Assembly: GCA_910579785.1 (NCBI GenBank)
Contig: CAJTVJ010000001.1
Span: forward strand, 1 to 64,000
From: an uncultured Christensenella sp.
Lineage (GTDB): Bacteria; Bacillota; Clostridia; Christensenellales; UBA3700
Reading direction: 5' to 3'
Length of the DNA: 64,000 nucleotides
Shown here: piece after piece, positions 25,330-34,900 of the stretch
Position numbering within the stretch: position 1 is the first letter of the stretch
How the letters are laid out: every line of letters begins with the position of its first letter
Notes under the pieces: generated by a model
Told to the model about the DNA's origin: nothing
Database searches by the model: none
What the model saw: only the letters and a program-made list of their open reading frames with translations
Made by a program: the position numbers and the translations under genes

Positions 25330-25357
25330 TTGACAAAATATAAAAACGGTATATAAT
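25330..25357 (+). promoter_or_regulatory. Promoter of ncRNA copy 1
   Basis: TTGACA (25330-25335) and TATAAT (25352-25357) are 16 bases apart, just before the conserved RNA body. Confidence 0.8.
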
Positions 25358-25363
25358 AATAAA

Positions 25364-25602
25364 TGAAGGTGAACGCTGTACTTGGTTAATCCATTTATAT
25401 TTAAGCCTTTGGTGAGAATGACACCGGCGAGAAATCCCATAATCCGAAAGGAATGCCGTACTAGGGACGGAGAGTTGGTAGGCAACGGAAAAACCTATAT
25501 TTAACGAGTCAGACGAAGGGGCTGACAGGTTGGGCGGACAACTTTAATAATCATTCAACTTAATAAATATGACCGTTATCGATTAGATGACGGTTATTTT
25601 TA
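25364..25602 (+). ncRNA. Structured non-coding RNA, copy 1 of a tandem pair (raiA-like candidate)
   Basis: A stretch of about 240 bases between a consensus promoter and a terminator recurs almost unchanged 323 bases downstream. It holds several perfect local hairpins: GGTG/CACC, TCC-GAAA-GGA (a GNRA tetraloop), CCGT/ACGG and GTCAG/CTGAC, plus longer-range GTTG/CAAC possibilities. The promoter spacing, the terminator (ACCGTTATC 25572-25580 with GATGACGGT 25586-25594, then TATTTTTA) and the absence of a plus-strand frame point to an independent small RNA. Size and style recall the raiA-motif RNAs of Firmicutes, but I could not check this assignment. Confidence 0.75.
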
Positions 25603-25652
25603 TTAAATGCATATTAACGCTGCGCCAAGTTGTAAAAAATTACAAAATAGTG

Positions 25653-25680
25653 TTGACAAATTAAAAAAACTGTATATAAT
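25653..25680 (+). promoter_or_regulatory. Promoter of ncRNA copy 2
   Basis: TTGACA (25653-25658) and TATAAT (25675-25680) are 16 bases apart, as in copy 1, although the spacer sequence has diverged. Confidence 0.8.
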
Positions 25681-25686
25681 AATAAA

Positions 25687-25925
25687 TGAAGGTGAACGCT
25701 GTACTTGGTTAATCCATTTATATTTAAGCCTTTGGTGAGAATGACACCGGCGAGAAATCCCATAATCCGAAAGCGATGCCGTACTAGGGACGGAGAGTTG
25801 GTAGGCAACGGAAAAACCTATATTTAACGAGTCAGACGAAGGGGCTGACAGGTTGGGCGGACAACTTAAAATCATTCAAACTTAATAATTATGACCGTTA
25901 TCGATTAGGTGACGGTTATTTTTAT
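25687..25925 (+). ncRNA. Structured non-coding RNA, copy 2 of a tandem pair (raiA-like candidate)
   Basis: This copy is nearly identical to copy 1 from the ATGAAGGTGAACGC start to GGGCGGACAACTT. One visible change in the body alters the GNRA hairpin (CCGAAAGGA to CCGAAAGCGA), and the tail before the terminator is more variable. It has its own promoter and its own terminator (ACCGTTATC 25894-25902, GGTGACGGT 25908-25916, TATTTTTA). A conserved body with diverged flanks suggests the RNA itself is under selection. Confidence 0.75.
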
Positions 25926-26362
25926 TTAAGTAAAACGAGGCAATAGAAAACGAAATTAAATACTAACAATGTTATGACGAAATTATGCAGTCAAAAGAGC
26001 TGCGTTAAAGAAGCATAAACCTAATTTTAATAGTCGAGGTTAATATGCTGTGCATAATAAGATTTTAAGTGTAGCAAATTTGATAAAATCCCTTAAAATT
26101 TTCCATTATATTGCACTTTTTGCAGCATTCTCTATACGTAAATTTTACATTAAAGGACTTTTGTAAATATTATATAAAACTTAACGAAAAATGGCATTAA
26201 GGTCTTGATTTTGAGTGATAAAAATATTAAACTTATACTACGATACCGAAGTTGTTAAAGAAATTTAATAATATTGCGTATTTATTGGGGAACATGGGTT
26301 TATCACAAATAATTTTTGTGAAAAATATATATAGTTATAGGCTTTTCGATAGAGGTGAGATT
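25926..26362. other. AT-rich intergenic region with no recognised feature
   Basis: No convincing gene is seen between the second ncRNA terminator and the ABC transporter start. The frame open upstream of 26363 has no ribosome site or family similarity before the ATG. AGAGGTGAG at 26351-26359 is the ribosome site of the next gene. Confidence 0.6.
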
Positions 26363-29011
26363 ATGTTGAAGTTGACGAATATTAAAAAAGATTATCTTTT
26401 GAACGGCGGGGAGACTGTTCCTGCTCTCAAAGGTGTGAATCTTGAATTTAGGCAAAATGAATTTGTGTCGATCTTGGGACCGTCTGGTTGCGGAAAGACG
26501 ACGTTGCTCAACATTATCGGCGGTCTAGATAAATATACCGACGGAGATATGTCCATTGACGATATATCTACCAAACATTATTCCTCCGTCGATTGGGACG
26601 CTTACAGAAATATCAGAGTAGGTTTTATTTTCCAAAGTTACAATTTGATTGCTCACGTAGACATACTTACCAACGTAGAGATGGCGCTTTTGCTTGCAGG
26701 CGTAAGCAAGCACGAAAGACGCACAAGAGCCATCAAGGCATTAGAAGATGTGGGTTTGGGCGAGCACATACATAAGAAGCCCAACCAGCTTTCCGGCGGA
26801 CAGATGCAAAGAGTGTCTATTGCCAGGGCTCTTATCAACAACCCTAATATCATTCTTGCCGACGAGCCTACCGGCGCGCTTGATTCGACCACCAGCGTGC
26901 AGATAATGGAGATACTCAAAGAGATATCTTACAACAAGCTTATCATAATGGTCACCCATAATCCAGAACTTGCAGAGCAGTACTCCAACCGTATTGTCAA
27001 ACTTAAAGACGGCTTGGTCGTCTCCGATTCCAATCCGTATATTTCGGCAAACATGGCAAAAGCCGACGAACAATTTGAAGAGGCTGTCGAGGACGTTGTG
27101 ACGACTGATACTGACGCAGACGTTGAAAAGGAAGTCCCGGCTGTTTTGCAGACGCAACAACTCGACGTTGAAGAGGCTCAGGGCGGCAAAAAGAAAAATA
27201 AGTTGCCTAAGATAGACTTTTCTAAGCACAAGGCAAAGAAACAGCGTAAGAATTTGCTGAAAAAGACGTCTATGTCATATGCGTCTGCAATAAAGCTGTC
27301 GTTTACCAACCTTATGACAAAAAAGGGCAGGACGTTTATGACGGCATTCGCAGGGTCTATCGGTATCATAGGCGTGGCGTTGGTGCTTGCAATATCCAAC
27401 GGCTTTTCCGGATACGTCACCAATATGCAGAAAACTATGCTGTCGGGATATCCCATTGCCATCACGTCAAGCGCGACGAGTATAGAGAGTCTTATGGGGA
27501 CTTATATGAATATGATGGATCCCGACAAAACCAAGTATCCCGATACTCAATTCGTCAATTCATATAATATGCTGGAATTGCTATCAAATTTGATACACAA
27601 AAATGATTTGAATGAAGAGTATCTCAACTATTTTGAAGAGAAGAAAGCCGGATGGGAAGAGAAAGGACTTGTTGACAGCGTATATTATAATTACGGTTAT
27701 TCGTATTCCGTATTCAATACCACCGCAGACGGCAAAGAGCATATAAACGTGGGGAAAATTCTCGGTGACAACGGAATGACGGTAAATTGGCAGGAGCTTG
27801 TCGGCAATCAGCAATTTATAGAAGCTAATTACGATGTTATCGGCGGACGCTATCCCACGGAGCCGACCGACCTTGTGTTGATAGTAGATAAGACCAATTC
27901 CATATTGCCTTTGTATTTTGTGGGTATGGGCTTAATTGCGCAAGATCAGATTGGGAAGGCGTCGACGGTTGATTTCAAAAGAATACTCGGCGACAATAAG
28001 AGATTTGACCCCGTATCTTTCTATATACCCAACAGCAAAGCTAAGTATAAAAGAGCCGTCAACGAAAAGACGGGCAATGAATACTTTGTAGAAAAGAGCG
28101 GCGACGAGATTGTCAAGATGTACAACGACGGCGACAGCAACGTCTTTAAGGCGCAGATAGTAGGTATCATACGTCCAAAAGAAGGTATGGAATATTCGCC
28201 TTTATATCCAGGCGTCGCATACACTCAGGAACTTTCCAAGCTTATGAGAGAGACTTCCGCCGGCAGCGAGATATCGGCATGTCAAGAGCAGTGGGAGTAT
28301 AATCCTTTGACAGGCAAAGAGTATGACAAGTCGGATCTGCTTTCGGATTTTGAAGGTATGACGGATATCAATAATATAATGAACATTCTCAACGGCGGAA
28401 ATACCGCAATGACAAGACAGGTCGTTTCGCAGATGATAGGCGCAAGTTCGCTTCCCAGCGGTATAAGCATATATGCCAGCGAATTTGACAACAAAGACGC
28501 GATAGCAAAAGATCTTGACGCATGGAATAAAGCGCATCCGTCTAATGTCGTCAAATATACCGACAGCGCGGCTTTGATGATGAGTATGATAAGCCAGATA
28601 ATCAAGATAATCACCATTGCGCTCGTATGCTTCTCGTCGGTATCGCTCGTCGTGTCGTCTATAATGATAGGTATCATTACTTACGTTTCAGTCGTAGAAC
28701 GTACTAAGGAGATAGGAATACTGCGTTCGCTGGGCGCAAGAAAGAGGGACGTATCCAATATATTCAACGCCGAGACCTTTATTATAGGACTTTCGGCAGG
28801 CACTATCGGCGTAATTGTCACCTATTTGTTGAGTATACCTATCAACATAATCATTAAAAGTCTTGCGTCAATATCAGGCATATGTATGCTCAATCCGCTG
28901 CACGCGCTTTTGATGATAGTATTGAGTATAGTGCTCACCTCTATCGCAGGTATCGTGCCGTCAAGAGCTGCGGCAAAGAAAGACCCTGTAATTGCATTGC
29001 GTACGGAATAA
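26363..29011 (+). CDS. MacB/FtsX-type ABC transporter, ATPase-permease fusion
   Basis: The 882-residue protein starts at ATG 26363 after AGAGGTGAG. The N-terminal ATPase has Walker A GPSGCGKTT (39-47), signature LSGGQ (about 143-147) and Walker B IILADEPTG. A charged linker (about 230-300) leads to an FtsX-type permease with one membrane segment near 325-350, a large extracellular domain (about 355-730) and three C-terminal membrane segments with the VVERTKEIGILRSLGARKRD motif. Such mechanotransmission proteins move antimicrobial peptides or lipoproteins or regulate cell-wall enzymes rather than forming import channels. ATPase and permease are often separate genes, so the fusion is notable but known. 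Confidence 0.92.
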   Translation: MLKLTNIKKDYLLNGGETVPALKGVNLEFRQNEFVSILGPSGCGKTTLLNIIGGLDKYTDGDMSIDDISTKHYSSVDWDAYRNIRVGFIFQSYNLIAHVDILTNVEMALLLAGVSKHERRTRAIKALEDVGLGEHIHKKPNQLSGGQMQRVSIARALINNPNIILADEPTGALDSTTSVQIMEILKEISYNKLIIMVTHNPELAEQYSNRIVKLKDGLVVSDSNPYISANMAKADEQFEEAVEDVVTTDTDADVEKEVPAVLQTQQLDVEEAQGGKKKNKLPKIDFSKHKAKKQRKNLLKKTSMSYASAIKLSFTNLMTKKGRTFMTAFAGSIGIIGVALVLAISNGFSGYVTNMQKTMLSGYPIAITSSATSIESLMGTYMNMMDPDKTKYPDTQFVNSYNMLELLSNLIHKNDLNEEYLNYFEEKKAGWEEKGLVDSVYYNYGYSYSVFNTTADGKEHINVGKILGDNGMTVNWQELVGNQQFIEANYDVIGGRYPTEPTDLVLIVDKTNSILPLYFVGMGLIAQDQIGKASTVDFKRILGDNKRFDPVSFYIPNSKAKYKRAVNEKTGNEYFVEKSGDEIVKMYNDGDSNVFKAQIVGIIRPKEGMEYSPLYPGVAYTQELSKLMRETSAGSEISACQEQWEYNPLTGKEYDKSDLLSDFEGMTDINNIMNILNGGNTAMTRQVVSQMIGASSLPSGISIYASEFDNKDAIAKDLDAWNKAHPSNVVKYTDSAALMMSMISQIIKIITIALVCFSSVSLVVSSIMIGIITYVSVVERTKEIGILRSLGARKRDVSNIFNAETFIIGLSAGTIGVIVTYLLSIPINIIIKSLASISGICMLNPLHALLMIVLSIVLTSIAGIVPSRAAAKKDPVIALRTE

Positions 29012-29038
29012 ACGTAGCATAACATTAAAAACACTTGT

Positions 29039-29076
29039 ATTGGGAGAGACCGCGCGTCTTTCCCAATTTTATTTCA
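29039..29076 (+). terminator. Terminator of the ABC transporter gene
   Basis: Arms ATTGGGA-GAGAC and GTC-TTTCCCAAT surround a CGCGC-rich loop and are followed by TTTATTT. Confidence 0.85.
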
Positions 29077-29099
29077 AATAAAAAAACCTATCTAATTTG

Positions 29100-29128
29100 T
29101 TGCCATTTGAAGATGCTTTATATATAAT
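29100..29128 (+). promoter_or_regulatory. Predicted promoter of alaS
   Basis: TTGCCA (29100-29105) and TATAAT (29123-29128) are 17 bases apart, 31 bases before the alaS ATG. Confidence 0.65.
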
Positions 29129-29159
29129 AGAGTTGTAAAATTTATTTCGCAGGTAGAAT

Positions 29160-30950
29160 ATGAAAGAGATCAAATCATATGAATTGAGAGCAAAATATTT
29201 GAAGTTTTTTGAGGACAAAGGACACAAGATAATTCCGTCTGCGTCACTTATTCCCGAAAACGATCCGTCGGTATTGTTTACGACGGCAGGAATGCATCCG
29301 CTTGTACCTTATCTTTTGGGTCAGAAACACCCGGGCGGCAAAAGACTTTGCGACGTGCAGAAATGTGTGCGTACGGGAGATATAGACGAAGTGGGCGACG
29401 CAACGCACTGCACATTCTTTGAGATGTTGGGTAATTGGTCGCTCGGCGATTATTTCAGAAAAGAGTCAATCAACTTTTCCTTTGAGTTTTTGACAAAGGT
29501 ATTGGAGATACCTGTCGACAAAATAGCCGTCACTGTATTTGCAGGCGACGAAGACTGCGCGCGCGACGAAGAAGCCGCCGACACTTGGGCAAGTCTCGGC
29601 ATACCGAGAAGCAGGATTTTTTATCTGCCCAAAGCCAATAATTGGTGGTATGCAGGCGCGACGGGTCCTTGCGGCAGCGACACCGAGATATTTATAGACA
29701 CAGGCAAGCCTGCCTGCGGCGAGCATTGCGATCCAAGTTGCGATTGCGGTAAGTGGGTCGAGATATGGAACAACGTATTTATGGAATTCAACCGCAACGC
29801 AGACGGCAAGTTTGAGAAACTGTCTCAGCGCAACGTCGATACGGGAATGGGCTTGGAGCGCACCATATGTATGCTCAACGGATTTAAGTCGGTGTATGAG
29901 ACAGACCTATTTGCAGGCGCAATAGACAAGATAGGCCGGCTGTCTTGCAAGAAGTACGGCGAAAACGGCGAAGATACGAGAGCCATGCGTATAATCGCAG
30001 ACCATATCCGCACCGCGACGTTTATGCTTGGCGACGAGAGAGGCATAGTGCCGTCCAACGTAGACCAAGGATACGTACTTCGCAGACTTATACGCAGAAG
30101 CGTAAGATTTGCCCGTCAGCTCTCTATCGAGCCGCAAAGACTTGTGGATATTGCTAAGCTTTACGTCGGACAGTATAAGGACGTGTATGCAGAGCTTGAA
30201 ATCAATTCCGACAAGATATACGGCGAGCTTGAAAAGGAGATTGACAAGTTTTCCAAGACGTTGGAAGACGGCATAAAACAGCTTGACAAGGTGTTGCAGT
30301 TCGTCAAGGACGGCAAACTCAACGGCAAGACTGCGTTCAGACTTTACGACACGTACGGTTTTCCAATAGAAATGACGGTGGAGATATGCCGCGAAAAGGG
30401 ATTTGACGTAGATATCGAGGGCTATAAGACCGCTCAGGAAGAACATATCAAGAAATCGCAGCAGGGCGCAGAACAAAAGTTCAAAGGCGGACTTGCGGAC
30501 AGCAGCGAGATGACGACGTATCTTCATACCGCTACGCACTTGTTGCTTGCCAGCCTCAAAAAGGTGCTGGGCGACGATTCTATACAGCAAAAGGGCAGCA
30601 ATATCACTCCCGAAAGACTGAGATTTGATTTCAACTTTCCACGTCCGCTGACGGCAGAAGAAAAGCAAGCTGTCGAAGACGCCGTAAACGAGGCGATTGC
30701 AAGAGATATACCGGTGGTATGTATGGAAATGCCTATTGAGGAAGCAAGAGAGAAGAACGCCGTCGGCGTATTCGGCTCCCGTTACGGCGAGATAGTCAAG
30801 GTCTATCAGATAGGCGACGTCGACTTGCAGATATGCGGCGGACCGCATGCCGAGCATACGGGACAGCTTGGAAGTTTTAAAATCGAGAAAGAGCAATCTT
30901 CTTCGGCAGGCATTCGCAGGATAAGAGCGACTGTCCAACCAAAACAGTAA
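29160..30950 (+). CDS. alaS: Alanyl-tRNA synthetase, short form lacking the C-Ala domain
   Basis: The protein charges tRNA-Ala and clears mischarged Ser/Gly. It has the class II catalytic domain (about 1-235, with FTTAGMHPLVPYL and GMGLERTICML), the tRNA-recognition helices and an editing domain with the zinc/active-site motifs HxxxH (456, 460) and C559-x3-H563. It ends at residue 596, where typical bacterial AlaRS runs to about 875 with the DHHA1/C-Ala dimerisation domain. A free-standing editing homologue or second alaS elsewhere is possible. Several cysteines cluster at CGEHCDPSCDCG (about 183-194), an insertion seen in some short forms. Confidence 0.9.
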   Translation: MKEIKSYELRAKYLKFFEDKGHKIIPSASLIPENDPSVLFTTAGMHPLVPYLLGQKHPGGKRLCDVQKCVRTGDIDEVGDATHCTFFEMLGNWSLGDYFRKESINFSFEFLTKVLEIPVDKIAVTVFAGDEDCARDEEAADTWASLGIPRSRIFYLPKANNWWYAGATGPCGSDTEIFIDTGKPACGEHCDPSCDCGKWVEIWNNVFMEFNRNADGKFEKLSQRNVDTGMGLERTICMLNGFKSVYETDLFAGAIDKIGRLSCKKYGENGEDTRAMRIIADHIRTATFMLGDERGIVPSNVDQGYVLRRLIRRSVRFARQLSIEPQRLVDIAKLYVGQYKDVYAELEINSDKIYGELEKEIDKFSKTLEDGIKQLDKVLQFVKDGKLNGKTAFRLYDTYGFPIEMTVEICREKGFDVDIEGYKTAQEEHIKKSQQGAEQKFKGGLADSSEMTTYLHTATHLLLASLKKVLGDDSIQQKGSNITPERLRFDFNFPRPLTAEEKQAVEDAVNEAIARDIPVVCMEMPIEEAREKNAVGVFGSRYGEIVKVYQIGDVDLQICGGPHAEHTGQLGSFKIEKEQSSSAGIRRIRATVQPKQ

Positions 30951-30956
30951 TGACCA

Positions 30957-30985
30957 AAAGCCCGTTTTGCGACGGGCTTTATACT
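30957..30985 (+). terminator. Terminator between alaS and the lipase-like gene
   Basis: Arms AAAGCCCGT (30957-30965) and ACGGGCTTT (30972-30980) are followed by ATACTTTT. The hairpin abuts the ribosome site of the next gene, so it may also limit read-through into it. Confidence 0.75.
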
Positions 30986-30995
30986 TTTGGGGAAT

Positions 30996-31775
30996 ATGGC
31001 AAGCAGATATCCGATAATTTTAGCGCACGGCATAGTCATAAAAGATTATAAATTTTTTAGGGCTTTCGGACGTATTGAAAAGACGTTAAAAAATGAAGGC
31101 TACGACGTCTATACGTCGCGCACAGACGGTTTTGGCAGTATAGAAAACAATGCCGCTCAACTCAAATGTCAGATCGAGGAGATTTGCAAAGCGCGCGGAG
31201 TGGACAAGGTCAATATAATCGCGCATTCCAAGGGAGGTCTTGACGCTAAGTATATGATAGATGAGCTTGACGGCGATACGCGCGTCGCGTCGTTGACTAC
31301 GGTATGTTCGCCTCACAAGGGTTCAAAGCTTGCCGGCAAGATATGCGGCTATCCCAAGCCGTTGTTGAAATTTATTGCGTTTTGGATAGATTTTTGGTAT
31401 AAGATATTCGGAGATAAAGCCCCCGACTCTATGAGGGTGTTGCAGCAGCTTAAAGCAATACCGCCCGAAGAATATAACGAAGCTGTGGCTTGCGAGAAGG
31501 TATACTGCCAAAGCTTTTCTGCGGTGATGAAGCGAAGCCGCGACGATTTTGTTATGGGCATACCGTTGAAGATAACAAATCATACCGAAGACAGCCCGAC
31601 TGACGGCATAGTCAGCGTCGAGTCGTCAAAATTCGGCAATTACAGAGGTAATTGTCTTGACGGGTCGGTTTCACACAGCGAAATAATAGATTTTATGGCA
31701 GGCAAAAAGAAGAGACAGAAGGTATTTGCGTTTTATCTTTCCGTATGCGAAGACTTGGCAAATAGAGGATTTTGA
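30996..31775 (+). CDS. Lipase-like alpha/beta hydrolase
   Basis: The 259-residue protein begins ASRYPIILAHGIV, matching the oxyanion strand of triacylglycerol-lipase-like enzymes. It has the nucleophile elbow AHSKGG with S78, and TDGIVSVESSKFG and SVSHSEII in the region expected for the acid and histidine. No signal peptide is present, so it is probably cytoplasmic. ATG 30996 is preferred over TTG 30987 because GGGGA lies just upstream. Substrate unknown. The short gap after alaS is filled by a terminator. Confidence 0.8.
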   Translation: MASRYPIILAHGIVIKDYKFFRAFGRIEKTLKNEGYDVYTSRTDGFGSIENNAAQLKCQIEEICKARGVDKVNIIAHSKGGLDAKYMIDELDGDTRVASLTTVCSPHKGSKLAGKICGYPKPLLKFIAFWIDFWYKIFGDKAPDSMRVLQQLKAIPPEEYNEAVACEKVYCQSFSAVMKRSRDDFVMGIPLKITNHTEDSPTDGIVSVESSKFGNYRGNCLDGSVSHSEIIDFMAGKKKRQKVFAFYLSVCEDLANRGF

Positions 31776-31911
31776 TATTATTTTGTCAAGTAAAACATAT
31801 AGGGGATAGTAATGCGCGCATAAGTCGATAGAAATTCATATTTGTATGGTCAAAATAGTTTTATCGACAGGCTTTGCTAAAAAAAAGAGCATATATTAAG
31901 TTGTTAATAGC

Positions 31912-31940
31912 TTGTAATTTTATATTTGATTGTGTATAAT
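31912..31940 (+). promoter_or_regulatory. Predicted promoter of the transglutaminase-domain gene
   Basis: TTGTAA (31912-31917) and TATAAT (31935-31940) are 17 bases apart, 29 bases before the ATG. Confidence 0.65.
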
Positions 31941-31969
31941 GGGGAAAAATAATTCAAATTGGAGGTTTT

Positions 31970-34900
31970 ATGAAATCTTTAACAAAGCGTATGGGCGTTT
32001 TGGCAACGGTAATGGCAATAGCAATCGTCATGCTCGTCGGATCGTGTTTTGCATTCGGCGAAAGTGCAGCGGCTGATACCGGCGCCGATGACACTTATAA
32101 GTATTTTTCCAAACAAATTGAAATCGATCCTATTGCGGATAGATTCTATAAGGCGTTTGAGACTCTTGCTAACAACGGAGAATTCAAAAAAGGCAAACTT
32201 CAATATGATTTAATTGCCAACGGCGTCACCACCGAAGACGAGGTTAAGGCTTACGTCAACGGCGCAGACGGCAATAGACTTGCAAAGTCATTTGGCAAAG
32301 GACGAGACGCTTTTTATATGGATCATCCGGACTTGTTTTACGTAGAATTGTTTTCTATTTCTATCACGGCAGGTAAGCAAGGCGATAAATACGTAGCATA
32401 TCTCGATTCAAGCAGAGTTCTCAATACATATAAGGGCGCAAGCATCAACAGCGAAGCTTTGGTCAACGAAGCGATACAGAAGTATGAAAGCGCTCTCGCG
32501 CAGATAGTCAACAGCGCAAACAACGTAAGCGGAGTAAAGGAAAAGATTGAGTACGTCAATAAATATATCGGCGAGCACAATAAATACGGTTTCGGCACAG
32601 TAGTCGAGGGCGATAAGAACGTCGATACTCCAAAGGCGGAGTTTATCCACACGTCATACGGCGCAGTTGTCAACAACGAGTCCGTCTGCGAGGGTTACGC
32701 CAAGAGTTTTAAGGCTGTCATGGACAGACTCGGCATACCTTGCGTCTGCGTGGCAGGCTACGCTTCTGCTAATAAGGATAACGAGAATTTGCAGCCTCAT
32801 ATGTGGAATTATGTACAGGTCGAAGGTATGTGGTATGCAGTAGACGTGACTTACAATTCGGCGTCTTCGCAAAATCCTTGGATATTGGTGGGCGGAGAGA
32901 AGATGTTTGAGACTCACTTAGAGGACGGAGTCGTATCTTCGTCAGGAAACGAGTTGCGTTATCCTGCGCTTAAACCTTATGACTACGGCATTGACAGCGA
33001 CGAAAACGGTATGACGATAGTCGGTTCTTACAATGATACCGACAATCAAGGCAAGACCTTGGACATAACGATATCTTACGACAACAAAGGCGCGCTCAAA
33101 CTTCAAGAGGAAGGCAAGTATTTGGCGTATTGTTACGGTACTCGCGACGGCGGCAGTGAGATAAAGTGGACTCAATGGGTAAATATAGCGGCAGCAAGAA
33201 ACGCTATCATGGAAATGGGAGGTCCTGCTTCTCAATTATTTGAAATAACTGATACAGAGACGGTTATGAAGGGACTTGGAACTTCCGTTGAATATATCAA
33301 GTTTGCATTGATAAAACGCGCTCCCGACAAAGTGGGCGACTATTTTACGGGCGACAAACTTGTGTCTTACGATACGACAAAACTCAAAGACAAAGATTTT
33401 TGGTTTAAACCTACCGCTTCTTATCGCAACGAGGGATTCGGCTCTTACGATCCGGCTCCCGGCGCGGCAGGCGTCTATCCTTCAAATGCAGGCGACCTAC
33501 CTGTGGATAGGACGTATGATATAAGAATAGTTTACAACACCACGCTAGAACTTGACGCAGGAGTTACCGCCGATCAAGTGACGTTGGACTTTTTCTGCAC
33601 GCGCGGCAACGAGACTGCAAAAGAGTATGCCAAAGTTGAGAATTTTAAATGGGACGGAGATAAGACCATCACGTTTACGTTCACTCCCAGCAGAATGTAT
33701 ATACACAATACCGCAGGATATTATTTTACGCCTGTCGGCTTGGTCGGCGCAAAATCTAAGAAAGTTCCCGACCCTGTTAGATATTCGTTTAAGGGAAAAA
33801 GCGTCGTGTGCAGCAAGGTGTTTAATGACGGCAGACTTTATATGAACGTCTTCGGCGCGCCTAATTTGTTGGATAATTCCGACGTATCCGTCACTGATTT
33901 TAAGGATGAGAACGGCAATTATTATGCGGCAAGCCAACGCAGTCAGTTGATGCTTGTGGCAACCAAACCTAATTCTCAGCAGGAACAGAAAATGGACGAA
34001 GTGTTGAAGAATGAAACGGGCGTAAAGCAAGAAGAAATAATGTCTTCTGCAACTTACGAGATCAATCTGCAAATTTGCGGAGTGGTGCAGAAAGTGCCCA
34101 ACGGCAGCTATATGCAAGTCGCGTTCGGCTTCCCTGAGGGTTACAGTCCTGACGATGCGGGAACTACGTTTAAGATCTATCACTATAAGCATGACGACAA
34201 AGGCAACATCACAGGAGTAGAAGAGATACCTGTAATAGTCACAGAATACGGACTTATCGCAAGGGTGGAGAGTTTCAGCCCGTTTACTATCGTGCAGCTC
34301 AAAAACAGCAGTGCGGCAGTTCAAGAAAGCAAGACGGCTAATATCTACGCTTACGTCAACGGAGAAACGGGCGGCACGATTACCGCGGCAGGCAAGAGCG
34401 GTATCAGCCAAGTCAGCGACAAGATAACTTACGATATCACTCCTGACAAAGATTATGCAGTCGCTTACGTACGTCTCAACGGCAAGGTGATAAATCCCGA
34501 ATACTATAAGAACGGCAAACTCACTCTCAAAAGATCTGACGTAGAATCAAGCAATACGCTTGAAGTATCTTTTAAGTCGAAGGAATTTATTGACGATTAT
34601 GCTAAGAAAGGCGTTTCTATTTCTTACGGTACGCAATCTGAATTTACGCCAGGCGGTAAATCAGGTAACGTTGCCGGCATTGTAATAGGCTGCTGCGTCG
34701 CAGTTGTTGCAGTTGTCGCAGTTGCATTGACCGTATGGTTTGTATTGAAGAAAAAGAAAGAGCAGGAAGTTGCCGCCGCTGTGGCAGCAGCTCCGAGAGC
34801 AAGCAGATCTATGCCGACTGCAACTAAGCAAACTAAGGCAGTGAAAGACAGCACGTCTTCCGTAGGAGCTAGCAAGCCAACGGCAAAGCCGGCTGCTAAA

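Noticed and set aside
25279..25875. Repeated minus-strand frames with similar peptide sequence in both copies
   Set aside because: They are antisense to the duplicated structured RNA; their similarity follows from the RNA duplication, and plus-strand promoters and terminators fit the RNA.
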